DNA from: Oscillospiraceae bacterium
Lineage (GTDB): Bacteria; Bacillota; Clostridia; Oscillospirales; Oscillospiraceae
Reading direction: 5' to 3'
DNA: 15,185 bases
Assembly (NCBI GenBank): GCA_016302405.1
Contig: JAEDNR010000043.1
Span: forward strand, 1-15,185
In this document: positions 1-6,333 of the stretch, piece by piece
Numbering within the stretch: position 1 is the first letter of the stretch
How the letters are laid out: each line of letters begins with the position of its first letter
Made by a program: the position numbers and the translations under genes
The notes under the pieces: generated by a model
The model's database searches: none
The model's input: only the letters and a program-made list of their open reading frames with translations
What the model was told of the DNA's origin: nothing

Positions 1-100
1 GGGATTGCCACACCAGTCTGCGGACTGGTTCGCAATGACCGGGAATTCGATAAATCCCAATTGATCTGCTTGCTGTGGAAAGCGCATATACTTATATTGT
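1..100. repeat. Degenerate hairpin repeat at window edge
   Basis: No gene is visible here. Positions 11-17 and 22-28 pair as ACCAGTC/GACTGGT around a TGCG loop, and the same CTGCGGACTGG core recurs near 2016-2040. It looks like one copy of a dispersed palindromic intergenic repeat whose other part is cut off by the window edge. Confidence 0.4.
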
Positions 101-134
101 AAGATCCCCCTCGCCGTGCGGCGAGGGGGATCTT
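101..134 (-). terminator. Hairpin terminator after the small lipoprotein gene
   Basis: A perfect 15-bp stem (101-115 with 120-134, loop GTGC) begins four bases past the stop codon of the minus-strand lipoprotein gene. The U-tract on the minus side is weak (only the TT closing the stem), so termination may be partial. The stem is symmetric and could also act on plus-strand transcription. Confidence 0.7.
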
Positions 135-138
135 CTTA

Positions 139-780
139 TCAGGGTGTGTAGACCCGGTGCATGGAAACAACGCTGCCGTTTTCAATCACCACCGTGGTGC
201 TGCTGGGGACAAAATCGTAGTCAATTCCGGTACCCTCCGTGAGGAAATCACCGGGATAGTAGGTGACATCTCCCCGGTCCAGATCCGCGCTGTCCGTATA
301 GATAAAATCCTGACTGACCCGCACCGTGGCCTGCCCCAGAGTCTGATAGAACCTCGCGTCGCTGGGCCCGATCTCAAACAGCGTGCCGCCGTCATCGGGA
401 AACAGCGTAAAACCGCCGCTGCTGTACCCGCCGTTTACGGCAAAGCCTCCGGTTTCCAGGGATTCCAGCGTCTGAACCGCGACATCCATCCCCCGGATGA
501 CAATGACATCTCCCTCTTTCAGCCGGGAAACCTCCGCCATATCATAGAGGTCAGAGGCATAGACGGTGAGCTTCATCCGCATGACGCCGGTGTCGTCCAC
601 ATAGGCATCCCCCTCCCCCAAGGAGACATGGACCGTGCAGTTGTCCAGGTTGTCAGGATCAACCGCCGGGGGAAGGGGCTCGACCCTGGCAGCGGCGGCA
701 GCCGCAGGTTCCGCCATTCCCGGCGCGCAGGCCGTCAGGAGAAGGCAGGCAGAAAGAAGTAACAGAATGATCTTTTTCAT
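139..780 (-). CDS. Small secreted lipoprotein of unknown function
   Basis: A 213-residue protein whose family I do not recognise. It opens with a classic lipoprotein signal: MKK, a leucine-rich hydrophobic stretch, then lipobox LTAC with Cys18 as the lipidated residue. An alanine/proline-rich linker follows (about 22-40). The mature part, rich in Gly, Asp, Val and Tyr, suggests a beta-rich domain outside the membrane; it has no catalytic motif I can name. The open frame extends 19 codons further upstream to 837, but 780 is chosen because it has a GGAGGG ribosome site eight bases away, starts exactly at the signal peptide, and the extension would run through the predicted promoter. It has its own promoter and 3' hairpin, so it is probably monocistronic. 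Confidence 0.85.
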   Translation of the reverse strand: MKKIILLLLSACLLLTACAPGMAEPAAAAAARVEPLPPAVDPDNLDNCTVHVSLGEGDAYVDDTGVMRMKLTVYASDLYDMAEVSRLKEGDVIVIRGMDVAVQTLESLETGGFAVNGGYSSGGFTLFPDDGGTLFEIGPSDARFYQTLGQATVRVSQDFIYTDSADLDRGDVTYYPGDFLTEGTGIDYDFVPSSTTVVIENGSVVSMHRVYTP

Positions 781-788
781 AGATAACA

Positions 789-794
789 CCCTCC
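789..794 (-). promoter_or_regulatory. Ribosome binding site fixing the lipoprotein start
   Basis: GGAGGG on the minus strand, eight bases before the ATG at 780. It decides between this start and the longer frame beginning at 837, which has no such site. Confidence 0.75.
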
Positions 795-808
795 AAAAAG
801 ATGCCGTT

Positions 809-837
809 ATTATACCCCGATACGCTGGCAGCATCAA
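809..837 (-). promoter_or_regulatory. Sigma-A-type promoter of the lipoprotein gene
   Basis: On the minus strand, TTGATG (832-837) and TATAAT (809-814) are separated by exactly 17 bases. The -10 box is perfect and the -35 matches four of six. Transcription would begin near 802, giving a leader of about 20 bases that carries the ribosome site. Confidence 0.8.
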
Positions 838-885
838 ATTAAGATTTGTTTAATTCGATGCAAGGCGGCGGAGGGGGGCCGCGCG

Positions 886-907
886 CCATGGAACGATACC
901 AAGCGGC
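886..907. repeat. 22-bp dispersed repeat, copy 1
   Basis: The 22 bases here match 2093-2114 at 19 or more positions; the shared core is GAACGATACC followed by AGCGG. The two copies sit on either side of the DegV gene. Function unknown. Confidence 0.45.
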
Positions 908-912
908 GACAC

Positions 913-940
913 ATCTTATATCTTATATCGTATATCTTCC
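913..940. repeat. 7-bp tandem repeat
   Basis: Four consecutive 7-mers: ATCTTAT, ATCTTAT, ATCGTAT, ATCTTCC. This AT-rich run lies between the DegV stop codon and the lipoprotein promoter. Probably a minor slippage repeat. Confidence 0.4.
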
Positions 941-954
941 ATTGTGCCGCGGGC

Positions 955-1830
955 TCAGTCTCTTTCACCGGAGGACCAGTTCACGATAGCACACATGCCG
1001 GGCCCCACATGGCAGCCGATGATGGGGGTGAGCAGGGTCTGGGTGACAACCGCCTGGGGGTTCACAGCCAGCACCTGCTCCGTCAGATACCGGGCCGCTT
1101 CCGGGTTGTCCGCGTGGACGACGCTCACCCGCTCGCCGGGCTCATGGATGCCGGTTTCCCTGTAGAAGCTCACCAGCTGGTCCATGGCCGCCCGGGGGCC
1201 CCGCTTCCTGGCAAAGCTCTGCAGGGTGCCGTCGGGCAGAATCCTCAGAATAGGCTTGATATTCAGGGCGGCGCCAACAACAGCGGTGGCCGGGGAGATC
1301 CGTCCGCCCCGCTTCAGGAAGCCAAGATCCTCCACCATAAACCAGTGGCGCAGGCGCAGCCGGTTGTCTTCCAGCCAATCCCCGTTCTCGTCCAGGGACA
1401 TTCCCGCCGCCCGGTTTGCGGCAGCAGCCTCCGCCAGCACGCCGATACCGATGGTTGCGGAACGGGAATCCACGCAGCGAATTTTTGCGTCAGGGAATTC
1501 CTCAAGCAGCTCCTGAACGCCCATGAGGGAGGACTGGTAGGTGCTGGACAGGCCGCCGGACAGGGACAGGTACAAAATGGCCTCCCCCTTTTCGCAGTAG
1601 GGGTGGAAGGCGTCCACATAATTCTGAGGATTGATCTGGGTGGTGCCGGAGGGCAGGAGCTTACGCTGGCCGTCATAGTATTCCTCCAGCTCGCCGTCTT
1701 TGGCAACCCCGGTGTAGGTACGGGTCATATCGCCCACCGTATAGACCATGGGGATCACCCGGATGTCCTCCCGGGCAGCGAATGCCGGGTCCAGGTCCGC
1801 CGAAGCATCCGTGAAAATATGGTAAAGCAT
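955..1830 (-). CDS. DegV family fatty-acid-binding protein
   Basis: A 291-residue cytosolic protein with family-typical length and motifs: an N-terminal FTDASADLD strand-loop, TTQINPQNY (63-71), LSGGLSSTYQSS (90-101), VDSRSATIGIG (120-130), FLKRGGRIS (171-179), LNIKPIL (189-195) and a C-terminal IGCHVGPG (271-278). DegV proteins bind a single fatty acid; in FakA/FakB systems they present it for phosphorylation so that exogenous fatty acids enter phospholipid synthesis. No fakA is in this window, so a FakB role is inferred from family only. The ATG at 1830 follows AGGAGG by four bases, a short spacing. The gene appears monocistronic, with a strong promoter and a palindrome at the predicted start site. 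Confidence 0.93.
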   Translation of the reverse strand: MLYHIFTDASADLDPAFAAREDIRVIPMVYTVGDMTRTYTGVAKDGELEEYYDGQRKLLPSGTTQINPQNYVDAFHPYCEKGEAILYLSLSGGLSSTYQSSLMGVQELLEEFPDAKIRCVDSRSATIGIGVLAEAAAANRAAGMSLDENGDWLEDNRLRLRHWFMVEDLGFLKRGGRISPATAVVGAALNIKPILRILPDGTLQSFARKRGPRAAMDQLVSFYRETGIHEPGERVSVVHADNPEAARYLTEQVLAVNPQAVVTQTLLTPIIGCHVGPGMCAIVNWSSGERD

Positions 1831-1852
1831 AGAGCCTCCTGAAGAAAAGAAA

Positions 1853-1864
1853 TTGATTAATCAA
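1853..1864. promoter_or_regulatory. Perfect palindrome at the DegV transcription start (candidate operator)
   Basis: TTGATTAATCAA is a perfect 12-bp palindrome a few bases downstream of the predicted -10 box, where a bound repressor would block initiation. It loosely resembles MarR-family FabT-type sites (TTTGA...TCAAA) that control fatty-acid genes in some Firmicutes. The regulator is not identified here. Confidence 0.45.
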
Positions 1865-1865
1865 C

Positions 1866-1894
1866 ATCATACAGGGTAATGCCGGTTTTGTCAA
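1866..1894 (-). promoter_or_regulatory. Sigma-A-type promoter of the DegV gene
   Basis: On the minus strand a perfect TTGACA (1889-1894) lies 17 bases before TATGAT (1866-1871), which is five of six to consensus. The leader is about 30 bases and ends in AGGAGG. Confidence 0.85.
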
Positions 1895-2215
1895 TCTATT
1901 TCTCCGTGCCGTTGAATCGCGTTCACAATGACGGTGGAGTTTCCCAGGTCAGTAGTGCGCACTGGCTCGGAGTGACACCATACTTGGAACGCTGCCGCCT
2001 ATACGGACTCCCCCCGCCACCAGGTCTGCGGACTGGTGGCACCCCCCTCACAAGTGCGGGGGGCAAGGGCGCGTACCGCTTCGACACACACACCATAGAA
2101 CGATACCGAGCGGGTGGTGCTGCACGCAGTGAATCAAAATCCTAATGATTGCCCGTGGCAATCATACCTAAATTAAAAGGTAGGGAACGACTACAGACCA
2201 CGTTCGTCACGACTT
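1895..2215. repeat. Gene-free stretch of hairpin repeats
   Basis: No convincing gene. It contains several inverted repeats: GCCACCA/TGGTGGC (2016-2022 with 2034-2040), CCCCCC/GGGGGG (2042-2047 with 2058-2063) and GATTGCC/GGCAATC (2147-2153 with 2157-2163). The stretch 2034-2079 is, in reverse orientation, clearly related to 15098-15145 and 10852-10891, sharing a G-run/C-run block and GCGTACCGC. A 22-bp repeat (2093-2114) also occurs at 886-907. It looks like decayed copies of small dispersed elements. Confidence 0.55.
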
Positions 2216-2252
2216 AAAAATCCGGCGCGGGAGCGTTTGCTCCGGCGCCGGA
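2216..2252 (-). terminator. Rho-independent terminator of the opp operon
   Basis: Six bases past the oppF stop codon the minus strand forms a GC-rich stem of 14 bases per arm (2239-2252 with 2221-2234, one mismatch, four-base loop), followed immediately by TTTTT. This is a textbook intrinsic terminator and marks the operon's 3' end. Confidence 0.9.
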
Positions 2253-2257
2253 ATGGT

Positions 2258-3589
2258 TTAAATCATCGCCAAGCCTATCAGCAAGGCAAAGATGACAAGT
2301 ACCACGCCCAGGGTGATGAAACCAATGATGGCACCCTTGCGGCAGGCCTTGAAGTTGCGGATATAGTTCATCTTCCTGTAGATAAACGCGCCGATCAGAC
2401 CCAGCAGCGGCAGGAAGAAGGACAGAATCGCCAGCCACTTGGAGCCGGTATCATGGATGGGATGCTCCAGAATCTCCGCGGAGAGCTTGACCTCCTCGGC
2501 CTTCTGCGCGGCGGCCTTCTCCTCGGGGGTCTTTTCGGGAGCGGCGGTGCCGGGCTCCTGAATGGTGACGGACTTGACAGGCACGCCCTTTTCCCGGATA
2601 GCCTTGTACTCCTCAATTTCCTTCTTGTTGCCGTAGATATAGTGGTTATGGCCGATGTCCACCATCTCCGGCTTGTCCTCGCTGTAGTCGTGGACGCTGG
2701 GGTCATAGGTGAACAGGACCTTGTTCTTCTCCAGCTGGGGGTCGGGGATGGGGATGGCGGAGATCAGGGACTTGGTATAGGGATGCAGGGGGAAGTTGAA
2801 CAGCTCCTCCGCCTCGGCAATCTCCACGAGGTCGCCCTTGTAGATAACACCGATCCGGTCGGAAATGAACCGGACGATGGACAGGTCATGGGCGATGAAC
2901 AGGTAGGTGGTGCCCTGCTCCTGCTGGAACTTCTTCAGCAGATTCAGCACCTGGGCCCGGATGGATACGTCCAGAGCGGAGATGGGCTCGTCGGCAACCA
3001 CCAGCTCCGGCTCCATGATCATGGCCCGGGCCAGACCGATACGCTGCCGCTGGCCGCCGGAGAACTCATGGGGATACCGGGTCAGATGCTCGGGGAGCAA
3101 GCCGACCTCGTTGATCATCTTCTCCACCTTTGCCACCCGGTCCGCCTCGTTTTCATACAGGTGGAAATTGTACAGGCCCTCGGAGATGATATAATCCACG
3201 GTGGCCCGCTCGTTCAGGGAGGCGGCGGGGTCCTGGAACACCATCTGGATATTCCGGATGACCTCACGGTCCAGGGAGTGGGGGATATTGCCGGAAATAC
3301 GGACACCCTTGTACAGGATCTCACCGGCGGCGCAGGGGTTGACCCGGATCACAGCACGGCCAATGGTGGTCTTACCGGAGCCGGACTCACCCACCAGGGA
3401 GAAGGTCTCGCCCTTGTAAATGTCGAAGCTGGCATTCTTTACGGCTTTGAGGGCCTTGTCGCCCTTACCGAAAACGATGTCCACGTTCCGGACGGACAGC
3501 AGAACCTCCTTGCCGGTCTTTTCATCGATGGGGCCATGCTCGGGCAGGTGCCTGGAAGTTTCGTCCTGTTTCTTTGTTTCTTTACTCAC
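2258..3589 (-). CDS. oppF: Oligopeptide ABC transporter ATP-binding protein with a membrane-helix tail (OppF-like)
   Basis: A 443-residue ATPase subunit of the importer. Visible motifs: Walker A GESGSGKT (67-74), Q-loop Gln119, signature FSGGQ (176-180), Walker B with Asp200-Glu201, and H-loop His234, so the site should be active. The family core ends near residue 285. It continues with a linker holding GHNHYIYG (313-320), an Ala/Glu/Lys-rich stretch (350-375), and two strongly hydrophobic segments (about 385-404 and 418-441) that look like membrane helices. Typical OppF proteins are about 310-340 residues and have no such tail; the cysteine cluster often found at the OppF C-terminus is absent. 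The start is GTG, with AAAGGAGG nine or ten bases upstream overlapping the end of oppD. The gap to oppD is 17 bases, so the two are cotranscribed. The opp/dpp substrate class cannot be told from sequence. Confidence 0.9.
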   Translation of the reverse strand: MSKETKKQDETSRHLPEHGPIDEKTGKEVLLSVRNVDIVFGKGDKALKAVKNASFDIYKGETFSLVGESGSGKTTIGRAVIRVNPCAAGEILYKGVRISGNIPHSLDREVIRNIQMVFQDPAASLNERATVDYIISEGLYNFHLYENEADRVAKVEKMINEVGLLPEHLTRYPHEFSGGQRQRIGLARAMIMEPELVVADEPISALDVSIRAQVLNLLKKFQQEQGTTYLFIAHDLSIVRFISDRIGVIYKGDLVEIAEAEELFNFPLHPYTKSLISAIPIPDPQLEKNKVLFTYDPSVHDYSEDKPEMVDIGHNHYIYGNKKEIEEYKAIREKGVPVKSVTIQEPGTAAPEKTPEEKAAAQKAEEVKLSAEILEHPIHDTGSKWLAILSFFLPLLGLIGAFIYRKMNYIRNFKACRKGAIIGFITLGVVLVIFALLIGLAMI

Positions 3590-3606
3590 AGCAGCATGAC
3601 CTCCTT

Positions 3607-5352
3607 TCAGATATTAAAGGCTTCCACAAGCTTCTCGTGAAGGTTGCGGATGGCTTCGGGCTTTTCGATCTTGGGCGCTCTGGGATCCAGCAGCCAGGTC
3701 TTGGCGTAATGGGTATCCGTGACCTTGAACATGGGGGCATCCTTCAGGGTGTCGATCTTCAGGCAGTAGGGGTTCCGGGGAGCAAAGGGATCGCCCACGA
3801 TCTTGTTATACAGGGACGGGGGCGTGCCCGTGATGGAGTAGAGCTTGGTGTTCCGTTGGGCAAGCTGGGGCAGGCTGGAGAGCATGGCCCAGGTGTAGGG
3901 ATGCCGGGGATCGTAGAAGACCTCCTCCACGGTGCCCAGCTCCACGATCTGACCGGCGTACAGCACGGCCACCCGGTCAGCAACGTTTGCCACAACACCC
4001 AGGTCATGGGTGATGAACACGATGGTATAGCCGAACTCCTTCTGCAGATCCTTGATCAGCTTCAGAATCTGGGCCTGAATGGTTACGTCCAGAGCGGTGG
4101 TAGGCTCGTCGCAGATCAGAATCTTGGGCTGGCAGGACAGGGCGATGGCAATAACAATACGCTGCCGCATACCGCCGGAGTACTGGAAGGGGTAATCATC
4201 AAACCGGTTCTCGGCGTTGGGGATACCCACCTTTTTCATCAGCTCCAGAGCACGCATCCGGGCCTCCGCCTCGGAGCAGTGCTGGTGCTTCAGAATGATG
4301 GAGGTAATCTGCTGGCCGATGGTGATGATGGGGTTCAGGGAAGTCATGGGGTCCTGGAACACGGTGGCAATCTTCTTGCCGCGAATCTGGGTCAGATCCT
4401 TGCTGTACTTGATGTTGGCAAGATCCAGCACGCAGGTCCCGTGGAGCCGGGTCTCCGTCTCGTCGGTAAGCTTGACCCGGAAGGTCACGGCGCCGAACAC
4501 GTCGTTGCGGACCTCATCGCTGTCAAGATCCAGACCCTGCCGCATAGCGTCCTTGATGGCCCGCAGAAGCTTGTTGATCATCCGGGTCTGGTAGAACCAG
4601 TCATAACGGCCCACGGTCAGGTAAATTTCCTTGGCCAGGTTCACGTTCCGGGCATGCTGCTTCAGGGAAATGTCCTGGGAAATTTCCTTGCGGTATTGCT
4701 CTTTCAGAGCGGACATCTTTTTGTTGTATTCCTCGTTATAGGCGGTGTCGGAAGCGGCGGCCTTTGCCTTTTCCTGCATGGCTTTCTTCCGCTCCGCCTC
4801 CAGCGCTTCGATCCGGCTATCCAGATCCTTAATTTTCCCGGCGGCTTCCCGGATCTTGTCCTTTTCATGGGACGCCAGGGTCTGCTTGTAATTGAAGGCT
4901 TCGGCCCGCTGGAACCGCAGGTCGGAAAGCTTTTCCTGGAAAGCCGTATCCTCTTCGTCGGAAATGGAGGCCTTGGCCTTTTTCTCCGCCTCCAGAGCCT
5001 TCATGGCCCTGTAGGTTTCGGCGCCGTTTTCCAGCTTGGAGTAAGCGTCCAGACGGGTACGGATGGAGGTGATACGCACATCCTCCCGTTTTCCCACATT
5101 GACGCTGGTGTCGGAAAGCTCGGGGTCATTGAAAATGATCTTGCCGCTGTCCACATAGCCGTTGGAATCCAGCATATTGGCGAAGGTCTTGGTAAACACG
5201 GACTTGCCGGAGCCGGACTCACCCACGATGGCGATGGACTCGCCCTCATAGATGTCCAGGCTGATGCCCCGGATGGCGGTGAGGGAACGTCCCCGGACCT
5301 TGAACTTGACCACCAGGTCCTGCACGGAAAGCAGTACTTTTTTCTCTTCCAT
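3607..5352 (-). CDS. oppD: Oligopeptide ABC transporter ATP-binding protein with a coiled-coil insertion (OppD-like)
   Basis: A 581-residue ATPase subunit, against roughly 320-350 for usual OppD. Walker A GESGSGKS is at 44-51, but the Q-loop (VFQDPMTSLNP, Gln333) comes about 280 residues later instead of about 50-60. The extra stretch (about 80-310) has a charged, Ala/Glu/Lys-rich helical part (about 115-225), likely coiled coil, then a section with ARNVNLAKEIYLTVGRYDWF. The rest is canonical: YSGGM (391-395), Walker B ILICDE (411-416), His449, and a C-terminal TGTPPSL region. In that region the usual Cys-containing GCPFxPRCP motif reads GDPFAPRNP, so an iron-sulfur cluster of the kind seen in some relatives is unlikely. 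A TAAGGAGG site overlaps the oppC stop; the gap is 12 bases. No frameshift is seen, so the insertion is part of the intact frame. Confidence 0.92.
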   Translation of the reverse strand: MEEKKVLLSVQDLVVKFKVRGRSLTAIRGISLDIYEGESIAIVGESGSGKSVFTKTFANMLDSNGYVDSGKIIFNDPELSDTSVNVGKREDVRITSIRTRLDAYSKLENGAETYRAMKALEAEKKAKASISDEEDTAFQEKLSDLRFQRAEAFNYKQTLASHEKDKIREAAGKIKDLDSRIEALEAERKKAMQEKAKAAASDTAYNEEYNKKMSALKEQYRKEISQDISLKQHARNVNLAKEIYLTVGRYDWFYQTRMINKLLRAIKDAMRQGLDLDSDEVRNDVFGAVTFRVKLTDETETRLHGTCVLDLANIKYSKDLTQIRGKKIATVFQDPMTSLNPIITIGQQITSIILKHQHCSEAEARMRALELMKKVGIPNAENRFDDYPFQYSGGMRQRIVIAIALSCQPKILICDEPTTALDVTIQAQILKLIKDLQKEFGYTIVFITHDLGVVANVADRVAVLYAGQIVELGTVEEVFYDPRHPYTWAMLSSLPQLAQRNTKLYSITGTPPSLYNKIVGDPFAPRNPYCLKIDTLKDAPMFKVTDTHYAKTWLLDPRAPKIEKPEAIRNLHEKLVEAFNI

Positions 5353-5364
5353 GTTCCGTCCTCC

Positions 5365-6327
5365 TTACATGTGGGTTCTCGGGTCGGAGGCGTCGCCCAG
5401 GTTCTGGCCCACCAAATACAGAACAACGGTAATGATGGCAGCGATGGCAACGGGGCTCCAGAACTCCATCTGCCAGCCGGGGGTCACCATGGCGGCTTCC
5501 GCGGCGTAGATCAGACGGCCCAGAGACATTTCACTCATGCCCATGCCGATGTAGGACAGGAACACTTCGTAGGAAATATAGCTGGGCAGCTCGGTCGCCA
5601 GCAGGGTGACAATGACGGAGGTCATAAAGGGCAGGATATTCTTGGTGGCGATTTTGAAAATGGAGGTGCCCAGGCAGCGGGATGCCAGATTGTACTCCCG
5701 GTCCCGGATAATCAGCACCTGGGTACGGATAAAGTAGGCGATGCCCAGCCAGCCCACAATTGTCAGCGCGAAGACCATGGTCCAGAAGGTGGGGGAGAAC
5801 AGCATGGAAAGGACGGAGATAATCAGGATCATGGGGACGTTGCCGATGATGGTGTAGACCTCCATCATGACCATATCCACTTTTTTACTGAAGCCCCACA
5901 CCGCGCCCAGCATGACGCCCACCACCATATTGATGGCAGCGCAGATGAACGCCAGGGAAATGGAGATCCGGGCGCCGTTCCACACGGCGTCAAAGGTGGG
6001 TTCACCGGAAGCGCCGGAGCCAAGAATCCACCGCAGCTCATGGCCAAAGTAATTCAGAGCCTGGGTGGGGCCAAGGTGCTTGGAGTTGGGGTCCAGCAGG
6101 TTTGCATAGGGGTCGTAGTTGGTGACGGAGGGATAAATATACGCGAACAGGATCACGAACAGCAGAAGACCCAGGGCAATAATATTAATCTTCTTCCGGA
6201 AAAACACACGGAAAACAGATTTCCAGTAGGAATAGCGGGGGGCCGCGATCTTCTCGGATTCCGTGTCGCTGTGGCTGATGGGAGCAAACAGCTCCTCGTC
6301 GGTAAACTGACTCAAATCTTCATGCAT
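5365..6327 (-). CDS. oppC: Oligopeptide ABC transporter permease (OppC-like)
   Basis: A 320-residue inner-membrane permease of normal family size. It has an acidic cytoplasmic N-terminus (1-30), a first helix at about 47-65, then five further hydrophobic segments from 121 to about 308. The cytoplasmic coupling loop EYNLASRCLGTSIFKIATKNILP (starting 211) fits the EAA pattern that docks on the ATPases. The usual LGTDxxGRD motif before helix 2 is replaced by LGSGASGEPTFD (102-113), a mild divergence. It begins six bases after the oppB stop, with an AGGTG ribosome site inside the end of oppB, so translation is probably coupled. Pairs with OppB to form the channel. Confidence 0.93.
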   Translation of the reverse strand: MHEDLSQFTDEELFAPISHSDTESEKIAAPRYSYWKSVFRVFFRKKINIIALGLLLFVILFAYIYPSVTNYDPYANLLDPNSKHLGPTQALNYFGHELRWILGSGASGEPTFDAVWNGARISISLAFICAAINMVVGVMLGAVWGFSKKVDMVMMEVYTIIGNVPMILIISVLSMLFSPTFWTMVFALTIVGWLGIAYFIRTQVLIIRDREYNLASRCLGTSIFKIATKNILPFMTSVIVTLLATELPSYISYEVFLSYIGMGMSEMSLGRLIYAAEAAMVTPGWQMEFWSPVAIAAIITVVLYLVGQNLGDASDPRTHM

Positions 6328-6333
6328 ATCGTA

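Noticed and set aside
1879..2145. Small plus-strand protein of 88 codons
   Set aside because: It translates hairpin repeats also found near 15.1 kb and has no ribosome site; the similarity between the two translations comes from shared repeat DNA.
5865..6052. Short overlapping frames within oppC on both strands
   Set aside because: They are shadows of the permease gene; its coupling-loop and helix pattern fixes the true frame.
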